This document shows positions 6,526 to 12,938 of a stretch of DNA of 12,938 nt, one piece after another (the first letter of the stretch is position 1; every line of letters starts with the position of its first letter). Below the pieces are notes generated by a model. The model did no database searches, had not been told where the DNA came from, and saw nothing but the letters and a program-made list of their open reading frames with translations. The position numbers and the translations under genes are program-made. The DNA comes from Bacteroidales bacterium. GTDB lineage: Bacteria > Bacteroidota > Bacteroidia > Bacteroidales > JAOZQN01. The DNA lies in the NCBI GenBank assembly GCA_029938985.1, contig JAOZTW010000069.1, forward strand, positions 1 through 12,938, in the 5' to 3' direction.

Positions 6526-6556
6526 AACTATCTGAAATTTATTTTTTTAGATAGTT
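6526..6556 (+). terminator. Weak hairpin after rplS
   Basis: AACTATCT (6526-6533) and AGATAGTT (6549-6556) form an 8-bp stem with a 15-base loop, 22 bases after the rplS stop. The following TTAATTG is not a convincing U tract, so it may only attenuate read-through to the TPR gene. Confidence 0.3.
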
Positions 6557-6667
6557 TAATTGATAAGAGTTTATTGATTATTTATAATATTTGAATCAAT
6601 TAATAAAATTGTATTCGTTTACCAAAATCTTATTAATTTAATAACAAAAAAATATTTGCTTTTAATT

Positions 6668-7363
6668 ATGGCTAAAAAAACAAAAAAAACATCAGGCGAA
6701 GCACTTGAAAATATTGAAAGTTCGTTTTCGAAAACAGAACAATTTATAGAGAAAAATCAAAAAATGTTAATGTGGATTATGGTTGGTATCCTCATTATTG
6801 TAGTAGGATATTGGCTGTTTATGAACTACAAAAGCAGTAGAGAACTTGATGCTCAGTCGCAAATGTTTGTTGCAGAACAAAATTTTGAAGTAGATTCATT
6901 TAGACTCGCTATCAACGGTGCTCAATCATTTCCAGGTTTAATTGAAATAGCAGATGATTTTGGTGGCACAAAGGTAGGAAATATGGCAAATTATTTGTCA
7001 GGAGTTTCTTATATGAATTTAGGTGAATATGATAACGCTATTGATTATTTGAAAAAATTTAGTACATCAGATATTATGCTAAGTACAATTTCGAAAGGCT
7101 TAATTGGTGATGCTTACGTTGAAAAAGGAGAATATGATAAAGCAATAAAATATTACAAACAAGCAACTGGAAAAAATAAAAATAATTTTACTACACCTGT
7201 TTATCTAAAAAAACTTGGTTTGGTATATGAAGAAACCAACGACTATCAAAATGCGTTAAAGGTTTATCAAGATATTTTTGAAAACTATAAAAAATCGGAC
7301 GAAGCAAGAACTATTGAAAAATATATAGAACGAGCTAAAGCAAAACTTGGTAAAAAAGCATAG
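6668..7363 (+). CDS. Membrane-anchored tetratricopeptide-repeat protein
   Basis: This is a 231-aa protein with a short basic cytoplasmic N-terminus (MAKKTKKTSG), a single membrane helix at about 33-52 (MLMWIMVGILIIVVGYWLFM), and then a helical repeat domain on the far side. TPR units are clear: MANYLSGVSYMNLGEYDNAI (106-125), ISKGLIGDAYVEKGEYDKAI (141-160) and LKKLGLVYEETNDYQNALKV (180-199). The layout resembles YfgM, the TPR partner of the Sec translocon and periplasmic chaperones, and a conserved Bacteroidota TPR protein; the role in envelope protein handling is inferred. The ATG at 6668 is preferred to an upstream TTG at 6656 because MAKKTKK gives the usual charged start. It follows rplS by 164 bases and ends before repeat C and a strong terminator. 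Confidence 0.85.
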   Translation: MAKKTKKTSGEALENIESSFSKTEQFIEKNQKMLMWIMVGILIIVVGYWLFMNYKSSRELDAQSQMFVAEQNFEVDSFRLAINGAQSFPGLIEIADDFGGTKVGNMANYLSGVSYMNLGEYDNAIDYLKKFSTSDIMLSTISKGLIGDAYVEKGEYDKAIKYYKQATGKNKNNFTTPVYLKKLGLVYEETNDYQNALKVYQDIFENYKKSDEARTIEKYIERAKAKLGKKA

Positions 7364-7397
7364 TTTCGTATATTTTAAAAATATACAATAAATTTTT

Positions 7398-7520
7398 GGC
7401 GTTTTTCATAAGTGTAAAGTACAAGGCTTTTTTATTTTTTAAATACCGCAGTTTACTATTGTAAATGAGGATTTTAAAATAATCAAAATAACGCAGTAAT
7501 TTGCATTTATGAAAAATGCC
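7398..7520 (+). repeat. Palindromic repeat copy C (123 bp)
   Basis: GGCGTTTTTCATAAGTG (7398-7414) pairs with CATTTATGAAAAATGCC (7504-7520), with two mismatched pairs. The boxes AAGGCTTT (7423-7430) and TGTAAATGAG (7460-7469) lie at the same spacing from the ends as in copies A, B and D. Flanking octamers AAATTTTT (7390-7397) and AAACTTTT (7521-7528) agree at seven of eight positions. The middle contains a tandem-like pair AATACCGCAGTTTAC / AATAACGCAGTAATT, seen as AACGCAG in copy B. It begins 34 bp after the TPR gene's stop codon. Confidence 0.82.
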
Positions 7521-7536
7521 AAACTTTTTAACAACA

Positions 7537-7567
7537 AAAGCCCTTACACTACAAATGTAAGGGCTTT
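7537..7567. terminator. Strong bidirectional terminator between convergent genes
   Basis: AAAGCCCTTACA (7537-7548) and TGTAAGGGCTTT (7556-7567) form a perfect 12-bp stem with a 7-base loop. It is flanked by ACAAC on the left and GTT on the right, with A/T tracts inside the arms serving both directions. It lies between the TPR gene (plus) and the NLR-like gene (minus, ending at 7582), where a two-way terminator is expected. Confidence 0.85.
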
Positions 7568-7581
7568 GTTATAAAGCTCCC

Positions 7582-9639
7582 TTACACAAAATATTTATTT
7601 ATCCAATACCAGCGATTTTTTCGTCTCAAAACGTCTTCGTATTGATAGCTCAAATATTCGTGAATTGAAATCGTTCTAAGTAAATCTTCGTTATCTTCTT
7701 CATAAATTTCTCTATAAATATCCAAAGCATTGTCAATGTTTTCAATTGCACTTTCATAGTCTTCAATTTTATCATAAATCAACGACATAGCTCTGTAGGT
7801 GCGAGCTAATTCAACATTGTTTTCTTCATATTTTTCTTGTCGCAGTTCTAATACGACCTCATTATATTCCAATGCTTTTTCGTAATCATCTATTTTAAAA
7901 TAAATTTGAGAAATATTCTCTGCCAGTTTGTCATCAGGGTCGTTTTCGTAAAAATAGTCTTCAAAAATTTGCACAGCATCATAAAAATGCGTTTGCGACA
8001 TATTAAAATATCCTAATTCTTCGTAGGTTTTTGCTAAATTGAAAGATAAATTTGCCGAACTGCTATCCTTTTTCGAAGTACTATTAAGCACACTTTCGGC
8101 AAAACAAATATATGAAAAATTATCTGCTTTAGTATTGTATAAAATATTTATTAAATTTGTTGTTATTTGTTTAAGTTTTTTTGCAGTAGGTTTTAACTTC
8201 TTTTCCAAAATATTTTTCACATAAGGTTGTATATAAAATCTATTGTTATTGGCTTCAAGCCAATTATTTGAAATTAAATTTACAATTGTTTCGGCAAAAT
8301 AATCTTCGTCTCTTGTATTGAGGTTTAAAATTGCTTTTAACTCATCAAAACTAAAACTTTTTTGAGGCAAGACACATAAAATCATCAAATAATTTTTTTC
8401 TTTTAACGAAAGTTGACCAGCTTGATATTCATAAACGGCAAGAATATATTTTAATATTCGTCTTTGCCATAAAATATTTTCATAAGTAGTATTTATATTC
8501 AAATATTTTTTGAAATGATGTGTTTTGTTATCTTTATTTTGTAGTATTTTGTATAATTTTTCTGCCGACAAGCTTCTGTCGGAATTTAATTTCTTTGCAA
8601 ACCATGAAGACAAAAACGGATGATGATTTATTCTTACAAGAATTTTATTAATTATATCTTCGTCCTCTTTTTGTGAATAATAATTATTAAATAATTTACT
8701 GCTTTCATTTTTAGTAAATGGCTCTATTTCAACATTTATAAAATTAGAAATTTTAGCATTAGAACTAATTAATATCTTCCAATTAATTTCTTTAAGCATA
8801 TCAGACATCGTCACAATTTGATTATCATCTGTAACATTATCAATAATTAGTAAATTAGTTCCTTCTATATTTTTTAATTTATTAAAAAGAGTGCTTATAT
8901 TATCAAAAATTGTATAATGATTGTTGAAAGAAAACTTTATTTTATTGTTTTTAAAAGAATTAACAAAAGACATTTTTATTTCATCTACAAAATCAATATA
9001 CGCAATATGGTCATATTTTTGTTGATATTTTTTTGAATGTATATAATTTAAAATATTTGTAGATTTCCCTGTTCCATGTATTGCACTATATAGCACAATA
9101 TTAGAACCTTTTTCAAGTTCCAAATCAATTTTCTCAGCATTCTTTTCTGCTCCCACAACTTGTGCTAACTTAATTTTTGGACAGAAATTAATAAATTGCG
9201 ATATCTTAACTGTTTTTTCTATCTTTGGTAATAAATGTTCATTTTCTTTTAAATAATTAGAAATTGAATCCCAGCCCAAAAAATCTACTTCAAAATGATA
9301 TTTATGTTCATTTTTAAGCAATTGAGTATATTCAAAAATAATAGGGTCGTCTTTATAAGTAGAAATAATGATAAATTTATCAAATTCTAACATAGAATAT
9401 TTTGTATTATCAAATATTTCTTTCATTTCTGACATTAGAGAGTTAAAAATCTCTTTTTCAGACTTTTTAAAATCTTCTACTCTAAAATGAACTGCTATTT
9501 TTTTTGCCTCCGAAAAAACATCAATTCCATATTTTTTGTCTTTTTCGTTGGTAATAAAAAAACTATCAGTTTCGTATTTTTTATTTAAGATTTTTACTAA
9601 AAAATCTTGAAATTTAATTTTATCTATTTGTGTGTGCAT
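7582..9639 (-). CDS. STAND/NLR-like NTPase with degenerate Mrr-like N-terminus and C-terminal TPRs
   Basis: This 685-aa protein has three parts. Residues 1-~140 look like an Mrr-type restriction-endonuclease domain: FQDFLVKIL, KYGIDVFSEAKKIAVHFRV (D40 in the PD position), FDKFIIISTY (86-95), FLGWDSISNYL (120-130). However, the usual (E/Q)xK is HFR (51-53), so catalysis is doubtful. Residues ~160-480 form a STAND ATPase: Walker A SAIHGTGKST (185-194), Walker B LLIIDN (263-268), ILISSN (289-294), NHHPFL (338-343) as the GxP-like motif, then a winged helix with FYIQPYV (468-474), where the usual His is Gln. Residues ~530-670 are kinesin-light-chain-like TPRs (YFKIDDYEKALEYNEVVLEL; IYDKIEDYESAIENIDNALD). 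The architecture matches bacterial NLR-like phage sensors: TPRs sense, STAND oligomerises, the N-terminus acts. The defence role is inferred. It is a single gene, 44 bp from repeat D. Confidence 0.8.
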   Translation of the reverse strand: MHTQIDKIKFQDFLVKILNKKYETDSFFITNEKDKKYGIDVFSEAKKIAVHFRVEDFKKSEKEIFNSLMSEMKEIFDNTKYSMLEFDKFIIISTYKDDPIIFEYTQLLKNEHKYHFEVDFLGWDSISNYLKENEHLLPKIEKTVKISQFINFCPKIKLAQVVGAEKNAEKIDLELEKGSNIVLYSAIHGTGKSTNILNYIHSKKYQQKYDHIAYIDFVDEIKMSFVNSFKNNKIKFSFNNHYTIFDNISTLFNKLKNIEGTNLLIIDNVTDDNQIVTMSDMLKEINWKILISSNAKISNFINVEIEPFTKNESSKLFNNYYSQKEDEDIINKILVRINHHPFLSSWFAKKLNSDRSLSAEKLYKILQNKDNKTHHFKKYLNINTTYENILWQRRILKYILAVYEYQAGQLSLKEKNYLMILCVLPQKSFSFDELKAILNLNTRDEDYFAETIVNLISNNWLEANNNRFYIQPYVKNILEKKLKPTAKKLKQITTNLINILYNTKADNFSYICFAESVLNSTSKKDSSSANLSFNLAKTYEELGYFNMSQTHFYDAVQIFEDYFYENDPDDKLAENISQIYFKIDDYEKALEYNEVVLELRQEKYEENNVELARTYRAMSLIYDKIEDYESAIENIDNALDIYREIYEEDNEDLLRTISIHEYLSYQYEDVLRRKNRWYWINKYFV

Positions 9640-9683
9640 ATATATTGATTATTAAATATTTAATACTTTTTATAACAATTCTT

Positions 9684-9806
9684 GGCGTTTTTCACGAGTA
9701 TCAATTTCTTCGTTACTTTTGAAATATTAAAATGCTCATTTACAAAATGAAACTTTAATTCTAATATTTCAAAAAAGCCTTGAACTTGACACTCGTGAAA
9801 AACGCC
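9684..9806 (-). repeat. Palindromic repeat copy D (123 bp, best preserved)
   Basis: The outer stem is perfect over 16 bp: GGCGTTTTTCACGAGT (9684-9699) with ACTCGTGAAAAACGCC (9791-9806). An inner stem, TTTTGAAATATTA (9717-9729) with TAATATTTCAAAA (9761-9773), is perfect over 13 bp and closes a loop holding the CTCATTTACA box (9735-9744). AAAGCCTT is at 9774-9781. Flanking octamers CAATTCTT (9676-9683) and CAATTTTT (9807-9814) agree at seven of eight positions. The right one runs into the stop codon of the phosphate transporter (9813-9815), so insertion was right at the gene's 3' end. Confidence 0.88.
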
Positions 9807-9812
9807 CAATTT

Positions 9813-11582
9813 TTATATTGTTTTATTATTATCTTTCATTAATGCTTTGGCAATATTTTCAATTAAAAAACCTATTTGCAAAAAATAGTCCATTAATTCC
9901 ATGTGAATTTTGTGGGTTTCAATAGCATTTTTATCCTTATACATTCTAAGGTAGTGCTTTTTACGCCATTCGCTGTCAAGTTTGGTGTATTTTTCCCATT
10001 TATTTATTATTTTTTGAGCTTGACTAACTTCACGAGTTGCAAAATATTCTTCTAATCTACTTATTTGTTTTGCTATTTTTAAATGATATTGCTCAAGCTC
10101 TTCAATTCCGGCATCTGAAAAAATAAAATTTGATTGTTGTTTTTTTATTATAAGCGGAATAATTTCTTTGGTAATGTTATCGCCAATTGTCTCTATATAA
10201 TTAACAACCGAAATTAGTGCAAACACCTCACTTGTTTGTTTTTGAGTGAGTTCATTTTTTGCTATTTTTACCAAGTATTTTGTTAATTTATCTTCAAGAT
10301 AATCAATTTTCTTTTCTCTTATTTTTATTCCATCGGGCAAACTAAGATTTGTATATTTTCTGTCTTTTGGAATTTCATTTTCTTTAATTGGAATAATTAT
10401 ATCTGCAAGCATACGATTTATAAGTCTAACACTTGTTTTTATTTCGGCACGAGCTAAATCTATTGCAACAATTGGATTTGACAGTGCCTTATTATCAAGA
10501 TATTTAAGTGTTGGTTTAATTTCATCTTCAACTTTTTTGTCAGGCAATATTTTTATTACTATTTTACTAACCAAACCAATTAATGGAACAAAAAACAATG
10601 CAGTTACAATATTAAAAATAGTATGTGCATTTGCTATTTCTCGTGCAGTACCTCCTCCCATGTGCTTGGTTAACATTGTAACCAAGTCGGTAAAATACGG
10701 TATCCAAAAAATGAAGAGCAATGCTCCTCCAATATTAAAGAATGAGTGGGCAATTGCAACTCGCTTGGATTCTCTATTTGTGCCAATACTCGCCAGAGCG
10801 GCAGTAATACAAGTACCAATATTTGCTCCAATAATCATTGGAATACCTGCTTGCAGTGTGATTAATTCTTGCTGGGCGAGAACAATAACTATTCCTGTAA
10901 AAGCACTGCTACTCTGTACTAAAGCGGTAAAAATACCACCAATTATCATACTAAAAACTGGATTTTCTAAATGTTGTAATAATACTATAAATGGTTCAAA
11001 AGTTCTCAAAGGTTTCATACTTTGGCTCATTAGTGCCATTCCAAAAAACAGCAATCCAAAACCAAGTATAGTGTTGCCAATATTTTTTAGAGCATCTTTT
11101 TTTGTGAATAAACTTAGCACAAAGCCAATTGCAATCATTAGAACGGCATAATCGGTAAGTTTAAAAGCTATAAGTTGGGCCGTAAATGTTGTTCCAATAT
11201 TTGCTCCAAGTATTATTCCAAGTGTTTGTCCAAAAGTCATTAAACCAGACCTAACAAAACTAACCAACATTACTGTGGTTGCACTACTTGATTGAATTAT
11301 CATTGTAACAAAAGCTCCTACAAGTAAACCAACAAATCTATTGTTTGACAAAACGGCAAGTATTTTACGCATACGGTCTCCGGCTGATTTTTTCATTCCA
11401 TCACTCATTTTTTCCATGCCGTATAAAAACAGTGCCAAACCACCAAACAAACCAATAATAATTTCAAACCACCATTCAAAACTATTAATAGTTGGTTCTG
11501 CCGCTAATAAATAAAAAGGCAACATTAAGAGTACCAATAATAGTAAAGGTTTTTTTATTCTTTTTAATGATTTTAATTTCAT
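9813..11582 (-). CDS. Na+/phosphate cotransporter with PhoU-like C-terminal domain
   Basis: This 589-aa inner-membrane protein imports phosphate with sodium. The N-terminus has a hydrophobic segment (11-28). The membrane part (about 40-345) has the two inverted Na/Pi repeats of the NptA/YjbB family, each with a QSSSA motif (97-101 and 223-227) that lines the substrate site and a following GANIGT (126-131 and 252-257). Residues ~365-580 are a helical PhoU-like domain on the cytoplasmic side (AIDLARAEIKTSVRLINRM; VVNYIETIGDNITKEIIPL). Length and order are standard for the family. The only good full Bacteroidota promoter in the window lies just upstream (11615-11645). The stop codon lies 6 bases from repeat copy D. 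The antisense open frame at 10537-11151 is a shadow. Confidence 0.95.
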   Translation of the reverse strand: MKLKSLKRIKKPLLLLVLLMLPFYLLAAEPTINSFEWWFEIIIGLFGGLALFLYGMEKMSDGMKKSAGDRMRKILAVLSNNRFVGLLVGAFVTMIIQSSSATTVMLVSFVRSGLMTFGQTLGIILGANIGTTFTAQLIAFKLTDYAVLMIAIGFVLSLFTKKDALKNIGNTILGFGLLFFGMALMSQSMKPLRTFEPFIVLLQHLENPVFSMIIGGIFTALVQSSSAFTGIVIVLAQQELITLQAGIPMIIGANIGTCITAALASIGTNRESKRVAIAHSFFNIGGALLFIFWIPYFTDLVTMLTKHMGGGTAREIANAHTIFNIVTALFFVPLIGLVSKIVIKILPDKKVEDEIKPTLKYLDNKALSNPIVAIDLARAEIKTSVRLINRMLADIIIPIKENEIPKDRKYTNLSLPDGIKIREKKIDYLEDKLTKYLVKIAKNELTQKQTSEVFALISVVNYIETIGDNITKEIIPLIIKKQQSNFIFSDAGIEELEQYHLKIAKQISRLEEYFATREVSQAQKIINKWEKYTKLDSEWRKKHYLRMYKDKNAIETHKIHMELMDYFLQIGFLIENIAKALMKDNNKTI

Positions 11583-11598
11583 ATTAATTTTTTTTTTA

Positions 11599-11606
11599 TA
11601 ATTTTG
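11599..11606 (+). promoter_or_regulatory. Candidate -7 box TAATTTTG for the DUF2461 gene
   Basis: TAATTTTG fits TAnnTTTG and lies 41 bases before the ATG at 11648. The -33 region (inside the transporter's first codons) lacks TTTG. Together with the opposing box at 11615-11622 it would give divergent, back-to-back promoters in a 65-bp intergenic region. Confidence 0.45.
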
Positions 11607-11614
11607 GAATTTTA

Positions 11615-11645
11615 CAAAGATAAATATTTTATATAAATAAACAAA
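11615..11645 (-). promoter_or_regulatory. Bacteroidota promoter for the phosphate transporter
   Basis: On the minus strand TTTG (11642-11645) and TATCTTTG (11615-11622, exact TAnnTTTG) are separated by 19 bp, the consensus spacing for the primary sigma factor of this phylum. The transporter's ATG is about 32 bases downstream. This is the clearest promoter in the window. Confidence 0.75.
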
Positions 11646-11647
11646 TT

Positions 11648-12325
11648 ATGAATTTAGAAAAAACTCAATTTTTTTTAGAAAATCTGTCTAAAAATAATAA
11701 TAGAGAATGGTTTAATAATAATAAAGAACTGTATAATGAAGCAAAAAAGGAATTTGAAACATTTGTTGATGAATTAATTCCAAGATTAAAAACAATTGAT
11801 AGCCAAATTGATGTTACTTCGGCAAAAGAATGTACTTTCCGAATTTTTAGAGATGTGAGGTTTTCAAAAAATAAACTTCCTTTCAAAACAAATTTTGGAG
11901 CGTTTATAAATAAAGGTGGAAGAAAAAGTGATTATGCGGGTTTTTATATTCATATTGAGCAAGATAACTGTTTTATTGGAGGAGGCATTTTTATGCCACA
12001 AGCAAAAATACTTAAAGCTATTAGAACAGAAATAATGTATAATGCTGATAGTCTTAGAGAAATTATTAAAGAAGATAATTTTATCAAATATTTTGAGAAA
12101 ATGCAAGGAGAAAAACTAAAAACTGCTCCACGAGGTATTGCAAAAGACCATAAAGATATTGATTTATTGAGACATAAAGGTTTTTTTGTTTCTCATAAAT
12201 TATCTAATAAACTTGTAAACTCAAAATCGTTTATCGCAGAAATAGATAATATTTGTACCTCAATGTTTCCATTTAATCAATATTTTAATTCAATAATTGA
12301 TGAAATAGAAACTCACGAAATTTAA
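11648..12325 (+). CDS. DUF2461 family protein
   Basis: This 225-aa soluble protein belongs to the DUF2461 (TIGR02453) family, whose biochemical function is not known. The family hallmarks are present: NREWF with a following long helix (18-40), the block FRIFRDVRFSKNKLPFKTNF (64-83), SDYAGFYIHIE (94-104) and GGGIFMP (111-117) followed by ILKAIRTEI. A later motif, LKTAPRGIAKDH, is also typical. Length is normal. There is no signal or membrane segment, so it is cytoplasmic. It starts 65 bp from the divergent phosphate-transporter gene and is followed six bases after its stop by the secreted protein, so they form a two-gene operon. Confidence 0.92.
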   Translation: MNLEKTQFFLENLSKNNNREWFNNNKELYNEAKKEFETFVDELIPRLKTIDSQIDVTSAKECTFRIFRDVRFSKNKLPFKTNFGAFINKGGRKSDYAGFYIHIEQDNCFIGGGIFMPQAKILKAIRTEIMYNADSLREIIKEDNFIKYFEKMQGEKLKTAPRGIAKDHKDIDLLRHKGFFVSHKLSNKLVNSKSFIAEIDNICTSMFPFNQYFNSIIDEIETHEI

Positions 12326-12331
12326 AGATAA

Positions 12332-12913
12332 ATGAATTACTTAAAAATATTTACATTAATAATAGTTTTACAAATTTCAGTATTTGCAAAAGCACAAAAT
12401 ATTGATAGCACAAAATTTATTAAGTCAATTAATTATACTGCGTTGTATTTTGAAAACTATCCATTAAAACCTGGAGTGAAATTAGGAGTTGATTTTTTGA
12501 TTTTTGATAAAACAAAAAATAAAATTAAAACACGAAAAAATAATATTTCTATAAAAAAAACACGTAAACATCAAATTACTTTGGGTACAAATATTGCTTA
12601 TTTTATCCACCCAAAAGTTTATTCTGGTATTATTTTTTTTACAGATATTAGTTATCGTAAAATTTCTTCAAGTAACAAAATTTATAATTTTGGTTTTGGT
12701 CCAGGTTATTATCATGCTTTTTTACCCACAACCTATTCTGTGCTTGATGATGGTAGTGTGTTGAAAAAAAATTATTCAGGAATTGATTATTTCTCAAACG
12801 TATTTATAATTGGGTTTGGAAGATATAGAAAAAATAAACGTATAGAATTTGTTCAAGTTAATTATAATGCAATACTTTTGTATAATTATAATCTAAAGTT
12901 TTTGCTTTCATAA
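12332..12913 (+). CDS. Secreted, probably outer-membrane beta-strand protein of unknown function
   Basis: This 193-aa protein has a typical signal peptide: MNYLKIFTLIIVLQISVFAK with probable cleavage after AKA21, leaving Q22. The mature part has alternating aromatic/polar strands separated by basic turns: HQITLGTNIAYFIHP, YSGIIFFTDISYRKI, YNFGFGPGYYHAF, NVFIIGFGRYRKN and FVQVNYNAILLYNYNLKFLL. This suits a small membrane beta-barrel or a transferrin-sized lipid-facing fold. The end, NLKFLLS, lacks the usual terminal aromatic residue. I do not recognise the family. The start codon follows the DUF2461 stop by six bases, so they are co-transcribed; a functional link to DUF2461 is not apparent. 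Confidence 0.75.
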   Translation: MNYLKIFTLIIVLQISVFAKAQNIDSTKFIKSINYTALYFENYPLKPGVKLGVDFLIFDKTKNKIKTRKNNISIKKTRKHQITLGTNIAYFIHPKVYSGIIFFTDISYRKISSSNKIYNFGFGPGYYHAFLPTTYSVLDDGSVLKKNYSGIDYFSNVFIIGFGRYRKNKRIEFVQVNYNAILLYNYNLKFLLS

Positions 12914-12938
12914 TAATATAATTATCAAACAGTTGTAA

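Noticed and set aside
7398..9806. The NLR-like gene is bracketed by inverted copies C and D, like a composite transposon carrying a defence gene.
   Set aside because: C and D each have their own distinct 8-bp flanking repeats (AAAYTTTT and CAATTYTT), and C is much more diverged from D than A is. Separate insertions explain this better than joint movement.
10537..11151. 204-codon open frame antisense to the phosphate transporter.
   Set aside because: It lies wholly within a well-supported membrane protein gene; its composition is the mirror of the hydrophobic codons and no promoter or family signature is present.

Overview
The window looks like a chromosomal segment of a very AT-rich Bacteroidota (Bacteroidales- or Flavobacteriia-like). 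The reasons are: promoters of the TAnnTTTG / TTTG type with no clear Shine-Dalgarno sequences; a sugar-kinase/RapZ fusion protein and a DUF1972 glycosyltransferase; and the Bacteroidota-style bL19 and anchored TPR proteins. No tRNA, rRNA or CRISPR array was seen. The genus cannot be told from this sequence.

Layout. Positions 1-432 (minus) hold a small lysine-rich coiled-coil gene. It ends at an A8 run where a canonical A AAA AAG slip would extend it by 52 codons, and it may be the 5' part of a transposase. Positions 433-1115 have no gene but carry two copies (A, B) of a 122-bp palindromic repeat. Positions 1116-3621 (minus) hold an overlapping pair: a kinase-RapZ fusion followed by a GT-B glycosyltransferase, probably serving cell-wall sugar recycling or surface-glycan work. 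Positions 3743-5009 (plus) hold a coiled-coil protein of unknown function overlapping a NUDIX hydrolase by 8 bp. Positions 5010-6140 hold no intact gene. They carry two long hairpin repeats, an apparent C-terminal remnant of a restriction-modification enzyme, and the promoter and leader of rplS. Positions 6141-7363 (plus) hold rplS and a membrane-anchored TPR protein, followed by repeat copy C and a strong terminator. Positions 7582-9639 (minus) hold a 685-aa STAND/NLR-like protein with a degenerate Mrr-like nuclease domain at its N-terminus and TPRs at its C-terminus, a candidate single-gene defence protein. Copy D of the repeat separates it from a Na+/phosphate cotransporter (9813-11582, minus). 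That gene is divergent from a DUF2461 gene and a small secreted or outer-membrane protein (11648-12913, plus).

The two observations I find most worth following are these. (1) The repeat family: four copies of 122-123 bp, all GG...CC, with two conserved boxes at fixed positions and 8-bp direct repeats flanking three of them. Their terminal stems stay paired although the sequence of one copy's stem is unrelated to the others. Each copy that follows a gene lies in the same orientation relative to it. (2) The NLR-like protein. Other points are the candidate -1 frameshift at the left edge and the decayed restriction-modification tail among repeats.
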